Origin: a virus
Reading direction: 5' to 3' (one strand)
IMG/VR virus record: IMGVR_UViG_3300024280_000009
Span: 1-37,718 of that record
DNA: 37,718 nucleotides
Of this stretch, positions 7,319-17,867 are shown one piece after another. Both the position numbers and the translations under genes were made by a program. Position 1 is the first letter of the stretch. The number at the start of each line of letters is the position of its first letter. Below the pieces are notes generated by a model that was given only the letters and a program-made list of their open reading frames with translations, made no database searches and was not told the DNA's origin.

Positions 7319-9541
7319 ATGGCAGTTCAAGCCTCAGTAAAAGATGCGTTTACTTTTGTAGGTGGCCTCAATACTGAGGGCGGCTATTTTATTACACCTG
7401 AAAATAGTTGGAAAGAAGGTGTTAACGTAGTACCGCAAGTAGACGGTACAGTTGAACGCCGTACAGGGTTAGACTATGAAGATAGTTATTCCTTGTATGC
7501 TAGTGCTATTAGTAGCGACAATAAAGACTTATGGGCCTTTACGTCTGGACTATGGAACACGGTTGCTGGTAATGGCAACCTTGATTTCTTTGTAGTTCAG
7601 ACTGGGCCTATTTTACATTTCTACGAAGCTGCTACAGGTAGTGTTAGCTCTAATAAAAAATCATTTACAGTAAATCTAAACAGCTATAAAGCAACTGGTA
7701 ACACTGAAATTGAAGGTACTGCTGCATGTAGTTATGCTCCTACCTACGGTAAACTCATTGTAACTAGCCAGAATACTAAGCCAATTGTAATTACATACAA
7801 CGCATCTACAGACACCATTAGTGTGTCTGCCATTGCTTTAGAAATTCGTAACTTTAAAGGTAAGCCCCTAGTAGATAGCAGTGGTAACATTATTCCTGTT
7901 GATGCAGAATATACTGGTGCAGAGTGGATGGCACTAGGTATTGACATTGCAGATGTTAAGTACAATCTATATAACCAAGGTTGGACTGATGAAAAGATTG
8001 ATGCCTACCGCACAGCTAACGGCGGTTCTCTTGATGTAGAAGATGGTAAATATCCAGCTAACACAAAGAGTTGGATTTATGGTAAAGATACTAGCGATAA
8101 TTTTGACGCATCATTTTTAAACAAACAAGACTTTGGTAACTCCCCGGCTCCTAAAGGGCATTACGTTATTGACCCACTAGCTGATGTAACATATTCTCCT
8201 AAGCAGTGTGCATTCTTTGCAGGTAGGGCATGGTATGCAGGTATGCCTAGTTCTGATTTGCTAGGTACTGTGTTCTTTAGCCAAGTGTTAGATGAATTCA
8301 CTAAAGTAGGTAAGTGCTATCAAACTAATGACCCAACATCTGAAGTATTAAGTGACTTAGAAGACGATGATGGTGGCACCATTGAGATTCCTGAAGCTGG
8401 TGAAATTGTAGGACTACAGCCACTAGGTCGTGGCATTATGGTGCTAGCTACTAACGGTGTATGGTTTATTTCAGGCATTGACCAAGGGTTCACTGCCGCT
8501 AGTTATTCAGTAGAGCGTGTATCAACTGTGGGTTGTGTAGGCAGTAAGAGTGTAGTGCAAGTTGAAGATACTTTACTCTACTGGAGTACGTCTGGTATTT
8601 ATGTAGTACAAGCTACTAACTCTGTAGAGTATAGTGCTAAGAATACTAGCGATCAAGCTATTAAAACATTCTATCAAGACATTCCTGTTCTTGGCAAACT
8701 ATACGCTGAGGGTTCCTACAATGCTACTAACAAAACAATTTATTGGCTATATTCAAACACAGACAGCACTTCTACCAGCGTTGGTAGATTCAATAAAAAC
8801 ACTGTGTTGGCCCTCGATCTACGCCTTAATGCATGGTATTGGTTTAGCCTAGACACCACAACTGGTGTTATTCCTGTTTCAATTGAGACTACTAAAGAGA
8901 CAGTGAGTGCTGGTGAAATTTATGAAGTTATTGCTGGTAGTGACGATGTTATTGCATCTACTGATGATGTTGTAGCAACTATCCCAACTATTCGGGGCAC
9001 TGAGAAGGTGTACAAGATTGTTTGTCTACATCCAGTTACCAGTAACAACTACTCATTAACATTTGCAGACTTTGTTAATGATCGTGAGAACACTACTAAG
9101 TTTAAAGACTGGTATAGCTATAGTAACACTGGTGTTGAAATGCCAGCATATTTTATTACTGGCTATAACATGGGTGGTAATGGCCCTGCTCGTTCTAAGA
9201 CTGGACAATATTTGACAGTGTTTATGAAGCGCACTGAAACTGCATTTGATGAGGACGCTATTCCTCTAAATCAGAGTGGTTGTCTAATGCAAAGTAGGTG
9301 GGACTTCACTGACAATGGTTATCCCGGTAAGTGGGCTGATGAAGTACAAGTCTATCGACAGTTACGCCCATTCTTTGCTAGTGGTGAAGACACATTTGAT
9401 GATGGTTATCCACTAGTTATTAGTAAGAATAAATTACGTGGCAGAGGTAAAGCTGTACAATTCAAATATACAGCACAAGCTGGTAAAGATATGAAGATTG
9501 TAGGTTGGACAGGAACATTCGTAGGAGCTACCAATGTTTAA
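7319..9541 (+). CDS. Tail tubular protein B (T7 gp12-like nozzle)
   Basis: A 740-residue nozzle protein forming the distal part of the short tail. The start VKDAFTFVGGLNTEGGYFIT, then PENSWKEGVNVVPQVDGTVE and RRTGLDYE, is the classic signature of gp12-like proteins. The interior consists of predicted beta-propeller-like repeats, for example AEGSYNATNKTIYWLYSN and NKNTVLALDLRLNAWYWFSL. A mid-region strand, ILATNGVWFISG in pattern (GIMVLATNGVWFISGIDQGF), is also usual. The length is close to T7 gp12 (about 794). A GGGGAAATA ribosome-binding site is present. The next gene overlaps its 3' end by 8 bases. Confidence 0.87.
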   Translation: MAVQASVKDAFTFVGGLNTEGGYFITPENSWKEGVNVVPQVDGTVERRTGLDYEDSYSLYASAISSDNKDLWAFTSGLWNTVAGNGNLDFFVVQTGPILHFYEAATGSVSSNKKSFTVNLNSYKATGNTEIEGTAACSYAPTYGKLIVTSQNTKPIVITYNASTDTISVSAIALEIRNFKGKPLVDSSGNIIPVDAEYTGAEWMALGIDIADVKYNLYNQGWTDEKIDAYRTANGGSLDVEDGKYPANTKSWIYGKDTSDNFDASFLNKQDFGNSPAPKGHYVIDPLADVTYSPKQCAFFAGRAWYAGMPSSDLLGTVFFSQVLDEFTKVGKCYQTNDPTSEVLSDLEDDDGGTIEIPEAGEIVGLQPLGRGIMVLATNGVWFISGIDQGFTAASYSVERVSTVGCVGSKSVVQVEDTLLYWSTSGIYVVQATNSVEYSAKNTSDQAIKTFYQDIPVLGKLYAEGSYNATNKTIYWLYSNTDSTSTSVGRFNKNTVLALDLRLNAWYWFSLDTTTGVIPVSIETTKETVSAGEIYEVIAGSDDVIASTDDVVATIPTIRGTEKVYKIVCLHPVTSNNYSLTFADFVNDRENTTKFKDWYSYSNTGVEMPAYFITGYNMGGNGPARSKTGQYLTVFMKRTETAFDEDAIPLNQSGCLMQSRWDFTDNGYPGKWADEVQVYRQLRPFFASGEDTFDDGYPLVISKNKLRGRGKAVQFKYTAQAGKDMKIVGWTGTFVGATNV

Positions 9542-9815
9542 AATTATTGATAACAGTGCTTGCACACTTTATTTAGATTTTAGAGATGATGTTGCTATTG
9601 TATACGGTGAGTTGCGTACATTTACAAAATCATCTTATAAAGATACATTTGATAACTGGGCTGCTACGTTACAAGCATTGCGTGAAGAAGGATATGATAA
9701 AGTATTTACGCAAATTAAAAAAGAACACGATAGTGTACGAGTGTTTCAAAAACGACTTGGATTTAAAGAACACACTGAAACAGAAACTGACTTAATCATG
9801 GTGAAGGAATTATAA
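9534..9815 (+). CDS. Small GNAT-like acetyltransferase-fold protein
   Basis: A 93-residue protein. The C-terminal segment RVFQKRLGFKEHTETETDLI resembles the end of the GNAT fold, where an Arg-rich helix is followed by an L-G-F turn and a final strand. The N-terminal two thirds (LYLDFRDDVAIVYGELRTF, then FDNWAATLQALREEGYDKVF) fit shortened beta/alpha elements. The full acetyl-CoA loop is not obvious. In T7-like phages a small protein at this point, between tail tube B and the internal core genes (gp13 position), is often GNAT-like. A virion-assembly role is as likely as enzymatic activity. It overlaps both neighbours, so it is probably translationally coupled. Confidence 0.58.
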   Translation: MFKIIDNSACTLYLDFRDDVAIVYGELRTFTKSSYKDTFDNWAATLQALREEGYDKVFTQIKKEHDSVRVFQKRLGFKEHTETETDLIMVKEL

Positions 9816-10222
9816 TGTGTGATCCAGTAACTTTAGGGTATATTGCAGTGGGAACAGCAGGTGCTTCTGCTTACAGTAGTTATCAAGCAGGAAAAGCTAC
9901 ACAACGACAATATGAAGCTGAACAACGTCGTGCGGAAATTCAAAACGTTCGTTCTGTTCGACAACAAATTCGTGAAGCTCGACTTGCCCAAGCGTCTATG
10001 ACTAACGTAGCTGCTCAAACAGGTGGTATGGGTGGTAGTGCTCTAGCTGGTGGTACATCTAGTGTTGGTGCTCAATTAGCCAGTAATGTAAGTTATATGG
10101 CTGATGTGGCTAAAGAAAACACAGCAATTACCAGTGCAGCAGCAGATGCTGCTCAGTGGCAATCTACGGCTACTATTTTTGGCGCAGTAGGCGATGTAGC
10201 AAGTGCTTTACGTAAAAAGTAA
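9815..10222 (+). CDS. Internal virion protein B-like (T7 gp14-like)
   Basis: A 135-residue Ala/Gln-rich protein starting MCDPVTLGYIAVGTAGASAY. The hydrophobic N-terminal segment, the charged central helix (QYEAEQRRAEIQNVRSVRQQ) and the Gly/Ala/Ser-rich mid-region (GGMGGSALAGG) match the gp14 family. These proteins are ejected first and help build the channel through the outer membrane. The start codon overlaps the preceding stop (TAATG). At 135 residues it is shorter than T7 gp14 (196). Two large internal virion candidates follow, which supports the call. Confidence 0.8.
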   Translation: MCDPVTLGYIAVGTAGASAYSSYQAGKATQRQYEAEQRRAEIQNVRSVRQQIREARLAQASMTNVAAQTGGMGGSALAGGTSSVGAQLASNVSYMADVAKENTAITSAAADAAQWQSTATIFGAVGDVASALRKK

Positions 10223-10234
10223 CCAAGGAATAAG

Positions 10235-13200
10235 ATGGAAGAGTTTAACATCTACGAAACAACAGAACAAAAAGACTACGCATCCGTTCCTGTAGCAAAC
10301 CACACACTAGCTGTGTTGTATGGCGCTGATAGTGGAAGAGTTAACGATGTTCTGAAAGAAACTGCTACGCTAGGCCCTGCTTATGTAGCGGCTGAACGTG
10401 CTAAACTTGTCCGTCAAGATAATTTACAAATTCTTAAGAATGCAACACTAGAACTAGCTAAGACTAATAATGCGCCTGCCGTAGAAGCAGGCTTTAAAGC
10501 TATTGCAGAGGCTGAAATTGTTAAGCCAGAATCATTCTATGATGATGTGCAAGATAGTTCTGAAGAAGCATTAGAGCGCATTAGTATTTCAATGGGTAAA
10601 CCTAAAGATGAAGTTATTAGGCTTGCTCAACTATACAAAGATAATGTTGCTACACGTACTGCATTGGAAGTTGCTGCTGCTAGTCTTACTGGTCGTAGTG
10701 ATGGCGCACAACTAGCAATGAGTTTTAGTGGTTTACAATCTGTAGCAGATGTAGGTCGTCTTACCCCTATTCTTAACGAAGAAATTGAAAAGATTGGTTA
10801 CACTGGCAATCGAGCATACTCTTTTGAGTCGGGTGTTAATGCACTGCTAGAAACACTAACAATTGTTTCTCCTGATGACAGACCTAAAGTAATTAACTCT
10901 TTATCTAAACGCCTAGCTCCTGTAATCGGTGAAGCAAACACTCGCCGCTTCTTTGAAGCAGCATTAAATGGTTATAGCAGTTCTACTACGGTAGATGCTG
11001 TGTTTTCGTCTTTAGACCTACTATCTATTGGTTCATTCTTAGGTGGTTCATTACGTGCTGTAATGGGGACTACTAAAGCAATTAACCTTGCTCGTAAAGT
11101 AGGGGCTGAAGAAACAGTAGCTAAGGAAATAGCCGATCAACTTACAGATGGTAAGTCTGCCCTTAACGTATCTCCAAAAGACGCTCTAGAAGGCTCTATT
11201 AGCGCCAAAACCCTATTGTCTAAAGAGTTAGATGGTGCATCTTCTGGTGTGCAAGATAACCTACGTAAACGTCTAGACGCAACTCTAAAAGACTTAGATG
11301 CTACACTATATAGTGGTGGTGCTAAGCCTGAAGAAGTGCTTGCAACTAAGATGCGTCTAGAACAAATTTATTCTAAAGAAAATAATTCATCTATTGTAGC
11401 TAGTAAAGTAACTGCTCTACCCGAACAAGGTAGACTATCTATTGACGTTACTTACGGTGATAGTGGTGGTAGACCATTTGCTACGGCTGAAGAAGCACTC
11501 GCCTATTATAAAGACATTAAACGTGGTGAGTTAGAAGTAGTACCTGTACTTGGTAAAGAAACAGAAATTAAAGCTGCTATTAATGAGTTAGATACTCGCA
11601 TTGCAGAACTTAGCAATAAAATTCAAGAAGCTAATTTTGCACCTCGTATGAGTAATGCAGGTACAGTTGCTAACATGGAAAAGCAACTACCACTACTAGT
11701 AATGCCTAGTGGTAAACTACCAGAAGCTAGTAAAGCTGGAGTATACCCTCGTCGTACTCGAAATGTTGAGGATGCGTGGACAGCAGTACGTGAGACAGCT
11801 ACTCAACCAGAACAATTTGTAATTGATAAAATTATTAAACTACTACCTAAAGAAACTAGGGTAGTTGTAAACATTGGTGATGGTCGGGCATCATATAACC
11901 CTGCTACAGATACGCTGCTAATGTATCGGGGCAATAAGGATAGTAACGTATTTAGTCATGAGCTTATTCATGCTGTTACTAGTCATAAAATTAAATACGG
12001 TAAATTAAATCCCAGTAGTGAGTTAGGTAAAATTACTACTAAAATGGATAATCTACGTGAAGCTGTAATTAAAGAAATTACTAAAGTTAAAGATAAAGAA
12101 CTTAAAGGATATTTGGAATATTTAACTAAAAACACAGAAGAGTTTGCAACTGCTGGTCTTTGGTCAATTAATCAACTACCTAAAGTAGCAGCATTTTTAG
12201 ATAGTATTAAATATAAAAATACTACGTTACTAACTGAACTATGGCAGACATTTAAACAGCTTCTTGGATTTGGTAATAAAGACACTGCTCTATCTGAGTG
12301 GTTTGGTCTTAACGAAGAGATGACTAAGCAAGGACTACGCATCACACTACCACGTCAAATTGACATTGGTGGTCAAGGTGCGCTAACGTCTATGTTGGAT
12401 GTTAATCGTGTTATTAAGCCTTACCTACCTAACGCTAAACTTGATGCTGACCTAGCTTCTCTAGAGTCGGCTGTAGCTGCACGTGTTACAGCAGACATTG
12501 AAGCATCTACTGCTCCTACAGGTTACTACCTGCGTCAGAAGGCAGACATGCCTGTATACACTGCTGACATTGGTAAGATTAGCCAAGAAGAACTAGACCA
12601 GATGCACCTAACTCTAGGTAAGATTAATCCTCGCCTAGCGTCAGTTAATTCCATTTATAGTCCTGCTTTGCTTTCAATGTACAAGCGTACACGCTACGGT
12701 AAGGTACAGAGTGACTTTATTAAGGCTAGTTTTGACAAACTAGATGCTAAGCAAATTGATATGGTTAATGCTGCTTTAGTGCAGACAGAGACACTAAAGC
12801 GAGACATGAATCTTGTTGAGCTAGCAACTGCTGGTTTACGTAAAGATGAAGAGATTGAAGCCTATTACGCTTTCCGTACAATGCGGAACGTTGAATATTA
12901 CCTAAAGAATAAAGAAGCAGCTAATGCTTTTATTGCTAAAGGGTATATCAGCGTGTTTGTTGGTATGGGTGATGATGGTGTGTTTAGTGGCCCTGCTAAG
13001 AGTAAAACACTTGCTGAAGTAACAGGCCGAAAAGTATATGATGTAGAAAATAAAAAGTATGTAACTCTCACTGAAGATAAAGCTAAAGAGTTCGATGCTC
13101 GTGGTCTACAAGTATTTGAATATGCTAAAGCACAAACAGTAGAGGGTCGTAAAGGCTCTATTACTCGTATTGCTGTGCCACCTTCTCAGGTTAAGACAGG

Positions 13201-15598
13201 AGACATTACTTCTGTTGTAGGCCGTGTAGACGGTGCGTATAGTCGCATTTATACTGAAGAATACTTTATCAAGATTAAAGGGCAGCAACTCATTGATGAC
13301 GAGCTACAGGATGTGTCTTACGCATTCCGCACTGCTGTATCAGAAAATAATGCTTCTCAATATGTTAAAGGGTTTAATGACTTACTAGAATTCCGTAGGG
13401 CTGGTAATGTAGTTAAAGCTGAAGATGTGTCTCGTTTCTTAACGTCTTATGAGACCGATGCTGCTGAGTTAGCACAGCGTATTAATAACGGTGAGTTTGA
13501 TGGAGCTAAAGCTGTGTTTAACTACACACGTATTGAAGATAACTTCTTCCGTGATGTAACAGGCATTGGCTCTATGGAAGGTGAACAAGGCCGTGTATTC
13601 TGGTCAGGCCGTACTGAAGCTGGTATTAAATCTATTAGCACAGGTAGCACACGTCTAGAAACACTTGGCCCACTACAAAGTCTTGAAGCTGAGATTAGCA
13701 ACACAGCTAGATTTGCTGCACTTAACGAGTGGCGTAGAAACTCCATTGAACGTTGGTATAACACCTTTGAAGACACTATTTCAGACATTGATAAAGCTAA
13801 CGCTAAAAGTGCTGAACAAGTGTTCTTTAATGTGGTAAACAACGTTAGTGGTTATGCTCTCTCTGATAGTAAAGCTAAGCAGATGCTAGCTACAAAAGAC
13901 TTTATTCTTACTCAGTTAGGTGTTAAGAGTATTGATGAAAAGCTGATTCAACACGCTGTTAACAACCTTACTAGTAACATTAACGTTCCCGGCTTCTCAC
14001 ATGTTGGTCAGTGGCTACGCCGTACCGATCTAATCAATTGGGCCAAGGGTGCTAACTCCACACTGATGCTTGGACTATTCTCTCCAGCACAGCTTATCGT
14101 GCAGTCTTCAGGTATGTTGTTGGCTGCATCTATGAGTCCTAAACATGGGCTTAAAGCTGCATTCTCTATTCGTCCTATTCTTGCTGCCATGACTTCGGAT
14201 AATCCTTCTGTATGGAAGTTTGTTCACAAGAGTTCTGGAATTGCTAAGAAAATGGGGATGGATGCAAATGAGTTTGCTGATGTAGCTGAAGCCATTAAAC
14301 GTGTTGGCTTGCTAGATAACATTGGTGCATCCTCCACCTACAACGGTGCTGATGGTGCTCTAAACATCTTTGCTAAACGTAGTGCTAAATTTAACCAAGC
14401 ACAGATGATGTTCTTCAACAAAGGTGAAGAGATTAACCGTGTTGGTGCATTTGACATTGCTCGTCGTGAGTTTATGGAAGCTAATCCCGGTGTAGCATGG
14501 AACACTGATGCTGCACTACAAACCATTGTACAACGTGCAGATGATTTGACAATGAACATGACACGAGCTAATGATGCTCGTATCTCTAAAGGTGTTCTAG
14601 GTATTCCTTTACAGTTCTTACAACATAACATCCGTTTGGGCACTAACCTCATTGCACAGACTGGTGCATTGGTAGGTAAAAAGTCACCATCACTAAGCAC
14701 AGCAGATGCTGTACGTTTGACACTAGGTAGCTACCTACTATATGGTATTACTAATAACGCTACACCAGACTTCATTGAAGAATGGCTAGGCGATAAGATG
14801 AATGGTGAACTTAGTGAGACTCAAAAACAATATCTAACTCAAGGTGCTCTTGCGGGTATCATTTCAACTGTTGGTGAACTATTAACAGGTGAGCGTACAA
14901 ACATTGCTTTAGGTAGCCGTCTATCGTCTATTCAGTGGTACGAAGATTTAGGCGATGCAATATTTGATTTGTTTAAGGGTGAGAAGGTAGACGTTAAGAA
15001 GTTAGCTGGCCCAACTGGATCAACACTAACAGCCATTCTAGAACTACCTGAAATTTTCCTAGACTATCGCTACAAAGACGAGTGGACACTAGGAGATTTT
15101 GCTTCAACGTTATCGGCTGCTGGTGCAACAATGGCATCTTCATGGCGTAACATTGACAAGGCATATTGGGCCTATCATGCTAATGGCATGGTGCTTAATA
15201 AACGTGGTGATCCACTAGCAAACCTATCTTGGACAGAACTCATTGCACAAGGACTAGGTTTCCAAAGCACTGAAGCATATGAAAGTGGTACAGTGTTTGC
15301 ATCTAAACAAGCATATGCAAAGACCATGCAGAAATATGCTGATAGTGTTATGCGCTTAGAAGGTCTCGCTCGTAAAGCCTATCTAAATGGCGACACTGAA
15401 GGTATGAAACAAAACTATTCTGCTGCTGAAGCAGTTATGGCACCTCTACCTGAATCAGATAGACAATTCATTAAACGACTCATTAAAGACACGACTTCTT
15501 ACGACACAGTAGGTAGAGAAGCATTTGCTAAGTGGGCAACACAAATGTCCTCACACAAAAATCGTTTACTAGTAACAAGCCCATTCGGAGAAGAATAA
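10235..15598 (+). CDS. Giant internal virion protein with a predicted zinc-metallopeptidase motif (T7 gp16-like role)
   Basis: A 1787-residue protein, the largest in the window. The C-terminal third carries features of the gp16-type internal virion proteins of podoviruses: a hydrophobic LINWAKGANSTLMLGLFSPA region, then helices such as FLQHNIRLGTNLIAQTGALV and LTLGSYLLYGITNNATPDFI that are candidates for membrane insertion during DNA ejection. Residues 575-579 are HELIH, in the setting VFSHELIHAVTSHK after a beta segment YNPATDTLLMYRG; this is the HExxH signature of zinc peptidases. There is no transglycosylase motif here; that activity is on a separate gene downstream. The N-terminal third is mostly helical. 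It is probably ejected into the host; the protease role is inference. Confidence 0.78.
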   Translation: MEEFNIYETTEQKDYASVPVANHTLAVLYGADSGRVNDVLKETATLGPAYVAAERAKLVRQDNLQILKNATLELAKTNNAPAVEAGFKAIAEAEIVKPESFYDDVQDSSEEALERISISMGKPKDEVIRLAQLYKDNVATRTALEVAAASLTGRSDGAQLAMSFSGLQSVADVGRLTPILNEEIEKIGYTGNRAYSFESGVNALLETLTIVSPDDRPKVINSLSKRLAPVIGEANTRRFFEAALNGYSSSTTVDAVFSSLDLLSIGSFLGGSLRAVMGTTKAINLARKVGAEETVAKEIADQLTDGKSALNVSPKDALEGSISAKTLLSKELDGASSGVQDNLRKRLDATLKDLDATLYSGGAKPEEVLATKMRLEQIYSKENNSSIVASKVTALPEQGRLSIDVTYGDSGGRPFATAEEALAYYKDIKRGELEVVPVLGKETEIKAAINELDTRIAELSNKIQEANFAPRMSNAGTVANMEKQLPLLVMPSGKLPEASKAGVYPRRTRNVEDAWTAVRETATQPEQFVIDKIIKLLPKETRVVVNIGDGRASYNPATDTLLMYRGNKDSNVFSHELIHAVTSHKIKYGKLNPSSELGKITTKMDNLREAVIKEITKVKDKELKGYLEYLTKNTEEFATAGLWSINQLPKVAAFLDSIKYKNTTLLTELWQTFKQLLGFGNKDTALSEWFGLNEEMTKQGLRITLPRQIDIGGQGALTSMLDVNRVIKPYLPNAKLDADLASLESAVAARVTADIEASTAPTGYYLRQKADMPVYTADIGKISQEELDQMHLTLGKINPRLASVNSIYSPALLSMYKRTRYGKVQSDFIKASFDKLDAKQIDMVNAALVQTETLKRDMNLVELATAGLRKDEEIEAYYAFRTMRNVEYYLKNKEAANAFIAKGYISVFVGMGDDGVFSGPAKSKTLAEVTGRKVYDVENKKYVTLTEDKAKEFDARGLQVFEYAKAQTVEGRKGSITRIAVPPSQVKTGDITSVVGRVDGAYSRIYTEEYFIKIKGQQLIDDELQDVSYAFRTAVSENNASQYVKGFNDLLEFRRAGNVVKAEDVSRFLTSYETDAAELAQRINNGEFDGAKAVFNYTRIEDNFFRDVTGIGSMEGEQGRVFWSGRTEAGIKSISTGSTRLETLGPLQSLEAEISNTARFAALNEWRRNSIERWYNTFEDTISDIDKANAKSAEQVFFNVVNNVSGYALSDSKAKQMLATKDFILTQLGVKSIDEKLIQHAVNNLTSNINVPGFSHVGQWLRRTDLINWAKGANSTLMLGLFSPAQLIVQSSGMLLAASMSPKHGLKAAFSIRPILAAMTSDNPSVWKFVHKSSGIAKKMGMDANEFADVAEAIKRVGLLDNIGASSTYNGADGALNIFAKRSAKFNQAQMMFFNKGEEINRVGAFDIARREFMEANPGVAWNTDAALQTIVQRADDLTMNMTRANDARISKGVLGIPLQFLQHNIRLGTNLIAQTGALVGKKSPSLSTADAVRLTLGSYLLYGITNNATPDFIEEWLGDKMNGELSETQKQYLTQGALAGIISTVGELLTGERTNIALGSRLSSIQWYEDLGDAIFDLFKGEKVDVKKLAGPTGSTLTAILELPEIFLDYRYKDEWTLGDFASTLSAAGATMASSWRNIDKAYWAYHANGMVLNKRGDPLANLSWTELIAQGLGFQSTEAYESGTVFASKQAYAKTMQKYADSVMRLEGLARKAYLNGDTEGMKQNYSAAEAVMAPLPESDRQFIKRLIKDTTSYDTVGREAFAKWATQMSSHKNRLLVTSPFGEE

Positions 15599-17866
15599 AT
15601 GGCAACATACCGTCAAGACATTACTCGCAGTATTGAACCAGCTATGGCTGATCCCTCTACACTTGCTAGGGGAATGCAGATGCAAGCTCAGGGTATTGCT
15701 ACAGCCATTAAGGGTGTTGCACAAGCTGGCCTAGATATTTATAAAACTACACAGACAGAAGCTTTACGGGGTGAACTACAAGCTGGTGTCAGTCAACTTC
15801 AGAAAGAAATGGATGAGGTTAAGGCGGCTGATATTACAGCTAAAACTATTTTTCAACAAGAACGTAATAACATACCTAATCTTGTAGATGAATATCGTGC
15901 AGCATCTCTTCTAACTGGCTCTGATCCTGAAGAAGCTAAGACACTAGCACAGGCATTTGGCACTAAACAAGAGAATGAGATTGTATCTCGCTATCGTTCT
16001 GAACAGCAGCGCATTGCAGCAGCTAGAGATTCTATGCCTAGTCGCTACAATGAGTTTATGCTACGTTCTGAAACAATGCTAAAGAAATACATTGCAGAGC
16101 ATCCTATGCTTGCTGATGAATTTCGCAGTGTGTCTGAACAAGTTACAGGTAAGCGTGGCTTGGATATGTACTCTGTAGCTAAGCTGTATGAGGATGTAAA
16201 CTTTATTGAAAAACAAAGTGCAGAACAAGCTAAGCGTCAAGAGCAAATTCAAGGTGAATTACAAAAAGCATATGTTGCTGACCGTATTAAAGGTGGTGTA
16301 AGTCAAACACAAGCCCTTGCAGAGTTTAATGCTGTAGACCCTAGCCTACGTATGGAGTTGGCTAATGCCTCTGTTGCTGCTGGTACATCTAAAGAAAATG
16401 CTAAACAAGCTTTGGAACTTGGTGGAAATAATATTCTTAATTTTTCTAATATTACTGTTGCTGGATTTCAAAGTGATTTAATTGCTAAGAACGCATCTAC
16501 TTATGCACAATTATCAGCACTAGGTATTACTCGTGCTCAAATTGCTTCTGGTAGTATTCCTGACGCTATTAAGAACAGTGCTCAATATAAAGCTATTGTA
16601 GATAAAGCAGGGACTGAGGTGTTGCAGCTATTAGATACACAATATAACACTGCTGTTAATGAACTAAATCTTAAAGCACGTAGCACCCCTGCTGATGCAG
16701 ATAAAGTTAAAACTGCTATGGGCGTTCTTAACGATTGGTACACTTCTCAGCGTGAATTTTATACTAAGAATCCTACTAGCTTCCTAGTTGGTATTGCTAC
16801 TAAGGACGATAGAGAAACTGAACTACAGCGTCGTTTAAACATTGTAGACACTATGGTGAGAAGTCTAGGAATTCCAGCAGAGATTGTAGCTCAGCTAGGT
16901 ATGTCGGGTGATAGCAAAGGATACAACGATGCTCGTGCTCGTTACCCTCGTGCTGCCTCAATCATTGACCATGCTAACCGTGTACGTGAACAAATCTTGT
17001 CTGGTGTATCTACAGATGAGTTTGTGAAACTAATGGGTAGTATGAATAAATATAAGGAAACTCCTGTTGCTGCTATTCCTGCAAATAAACAAGATGCTAC
17101 TGCCTCGTTAACTACACATAAACAAAAACAACAGAAGATTGTAGATTTAGCCCAAGGTGGGATGTCTGAGAATAAGGTACAGGATGTAGCTGACTATGTT
17201 GTATCTGCATTCCAACAACCAGCTAATGCTGAACAATATTTGAAGACTGGTCAAGTTGCAACTAAAGCTGTTCTTGGTAGCCTATCTCCTACAGATAAGC
17301 AAGCTGTAGCAGAACAAGTTAAAGTGGCTGCTAACCAATACATCTATGGTACGCAGGCTCACGGCGATAAAGCTAAGCAGTTTTATGACGAGTATGTAAA
17401 AGCGTTTGTACAAGGTGTTCCCGGACTGGATGTTAACGCATCTAAAGTTGTGTTTGCAGATGTTACTGGTAATGCTCCACTACGTGTTGTAGCTAATCGT
17501 GTACCTCGTGCAAATCTTACACCTACTGAACGCCGTTCTTATGACAACTATGTTCGTGTAGCTAACCAACCTTCAGCAGTGAACAATGCTTTATCTGCCA
17601 TTGACGAGATGCTACGTGTTCAAGCTGATGTAACAGGTATGTCTACACAAGAACTACGAAAAGAATTTATCTCTGCATTTACTAAAGGTAAAACTGTAAG
17701 TGAGGGGCGTACACAAGAGTTTGTACAGGCGGCTACTCAACAACCTTCTGGTAAGCGCACTGCAAATATGGCTGACGTAGCTAGGTTTGCAGCAGAAAGA
17801 AAGATGAGTATTGACGATGCTGTATCTCAGCTTGAAGCTGACGGTGTTGATGTTATTGGGCAGTAA
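15599..17866 (+). CDS. Internal virion core protein (T7 gp15-like)
   Basis: A 755-residue, predicted almost entirely helical, Ala/Gln-rich protein with no enzyme motif or membrane segment. The N-terminus ADPSTLARGMQMQAQGIATA, then IKGVAQAGLDIYKTTQTEAL, resembles the start of gp15-like core proteins in aquatic podoviruses. Long amphipathic helices follow to the C-terminus, consistent with the stacked tube that gp15 forms inside the capsid. It begins one base after the stop of the 1787-residue protein and precedes the transglycosylase. The order (large protein, then gp15-like, then transglycosylase) is the reverse of T7, where gp15 precedes gp16. Motif similarity is modest. Confidence 0.7.
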   Translation: MATYRQDITRSIEPAMADPSTLARGMQMQAQGIATAIKGVAQAGLDIYKTTQTEALRGELQAGVSQLQKEMDEVKAADITAKTIFQQERNNIPNLVDEYRAASLLTGSDPEEAKTLAQAFGTKQENEIVSRYRSEQQRIAAARDSMPSRYNEFMLRSETMLKKYIAEHPMLADEFRSVSEQVTGKRGLDMYSVAKLYEDVNFIEKQSAEQAKRQEQIQGELQKAYVADRIKGGVSQTQALAEFNAVDPSLRMELANASVAAGTSKENAKQALELGGNNILNFSNITVAGFQSDLIAKNASTYAQLSALGITRAQIASGSIPDAIKNSAQYKAIVDKAGTEVLQLLDTQYNTAVNELNLKARSTPADADKVKTAMGVLNDWYTSQREFYTKNPTSFLVGIATKDDRETELQRRLNIVDTMVRSLGIPAEIVAQLGMSGDSKGYNDARARYPRAASIIDHANRVREQILSGVSTDEFVKLMGSMNKYKETPVAAIPANKQDATASLTTHKQKQQKIVDLAQGGMSENKVQDVADYVVSAFQQPANAEQYLKTGQVATKAVLGSLSPTDKQAVAEQVKVAANQYIYGTQAHGDKAKQFYDEYVKAFVQGVPGLDVNASKVVFADVTGNAPLRVVANRVPRANLTPTERRSYDNYVRVANQPSAVNNALSAIDEMLRVQADVTGMSTQELRKEFISAFTKGKTVSEGRTQEFVQAATQQPSGKRTANMADVARFAAERKMSIDDAVSQLEADGVDVIGQ

Positions 17867-17867
17867 T

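Noticed and set aside
13522-13842. A 106-codon antisense reading frame in the same gene
   Set aside because: Shadow of codon bias on the coding strand; no start context and no neighbours on that strand.
14338-14700. A 120-codon antisense reading frame within the giant internal virion protein gene
   Set aside because: It is the reverse shadow of a well-supported gene with strong codon bias, has no ribosome-binding site, and its product looks like a frame-shadow composition (Ala, Leu, Arg, Ser).
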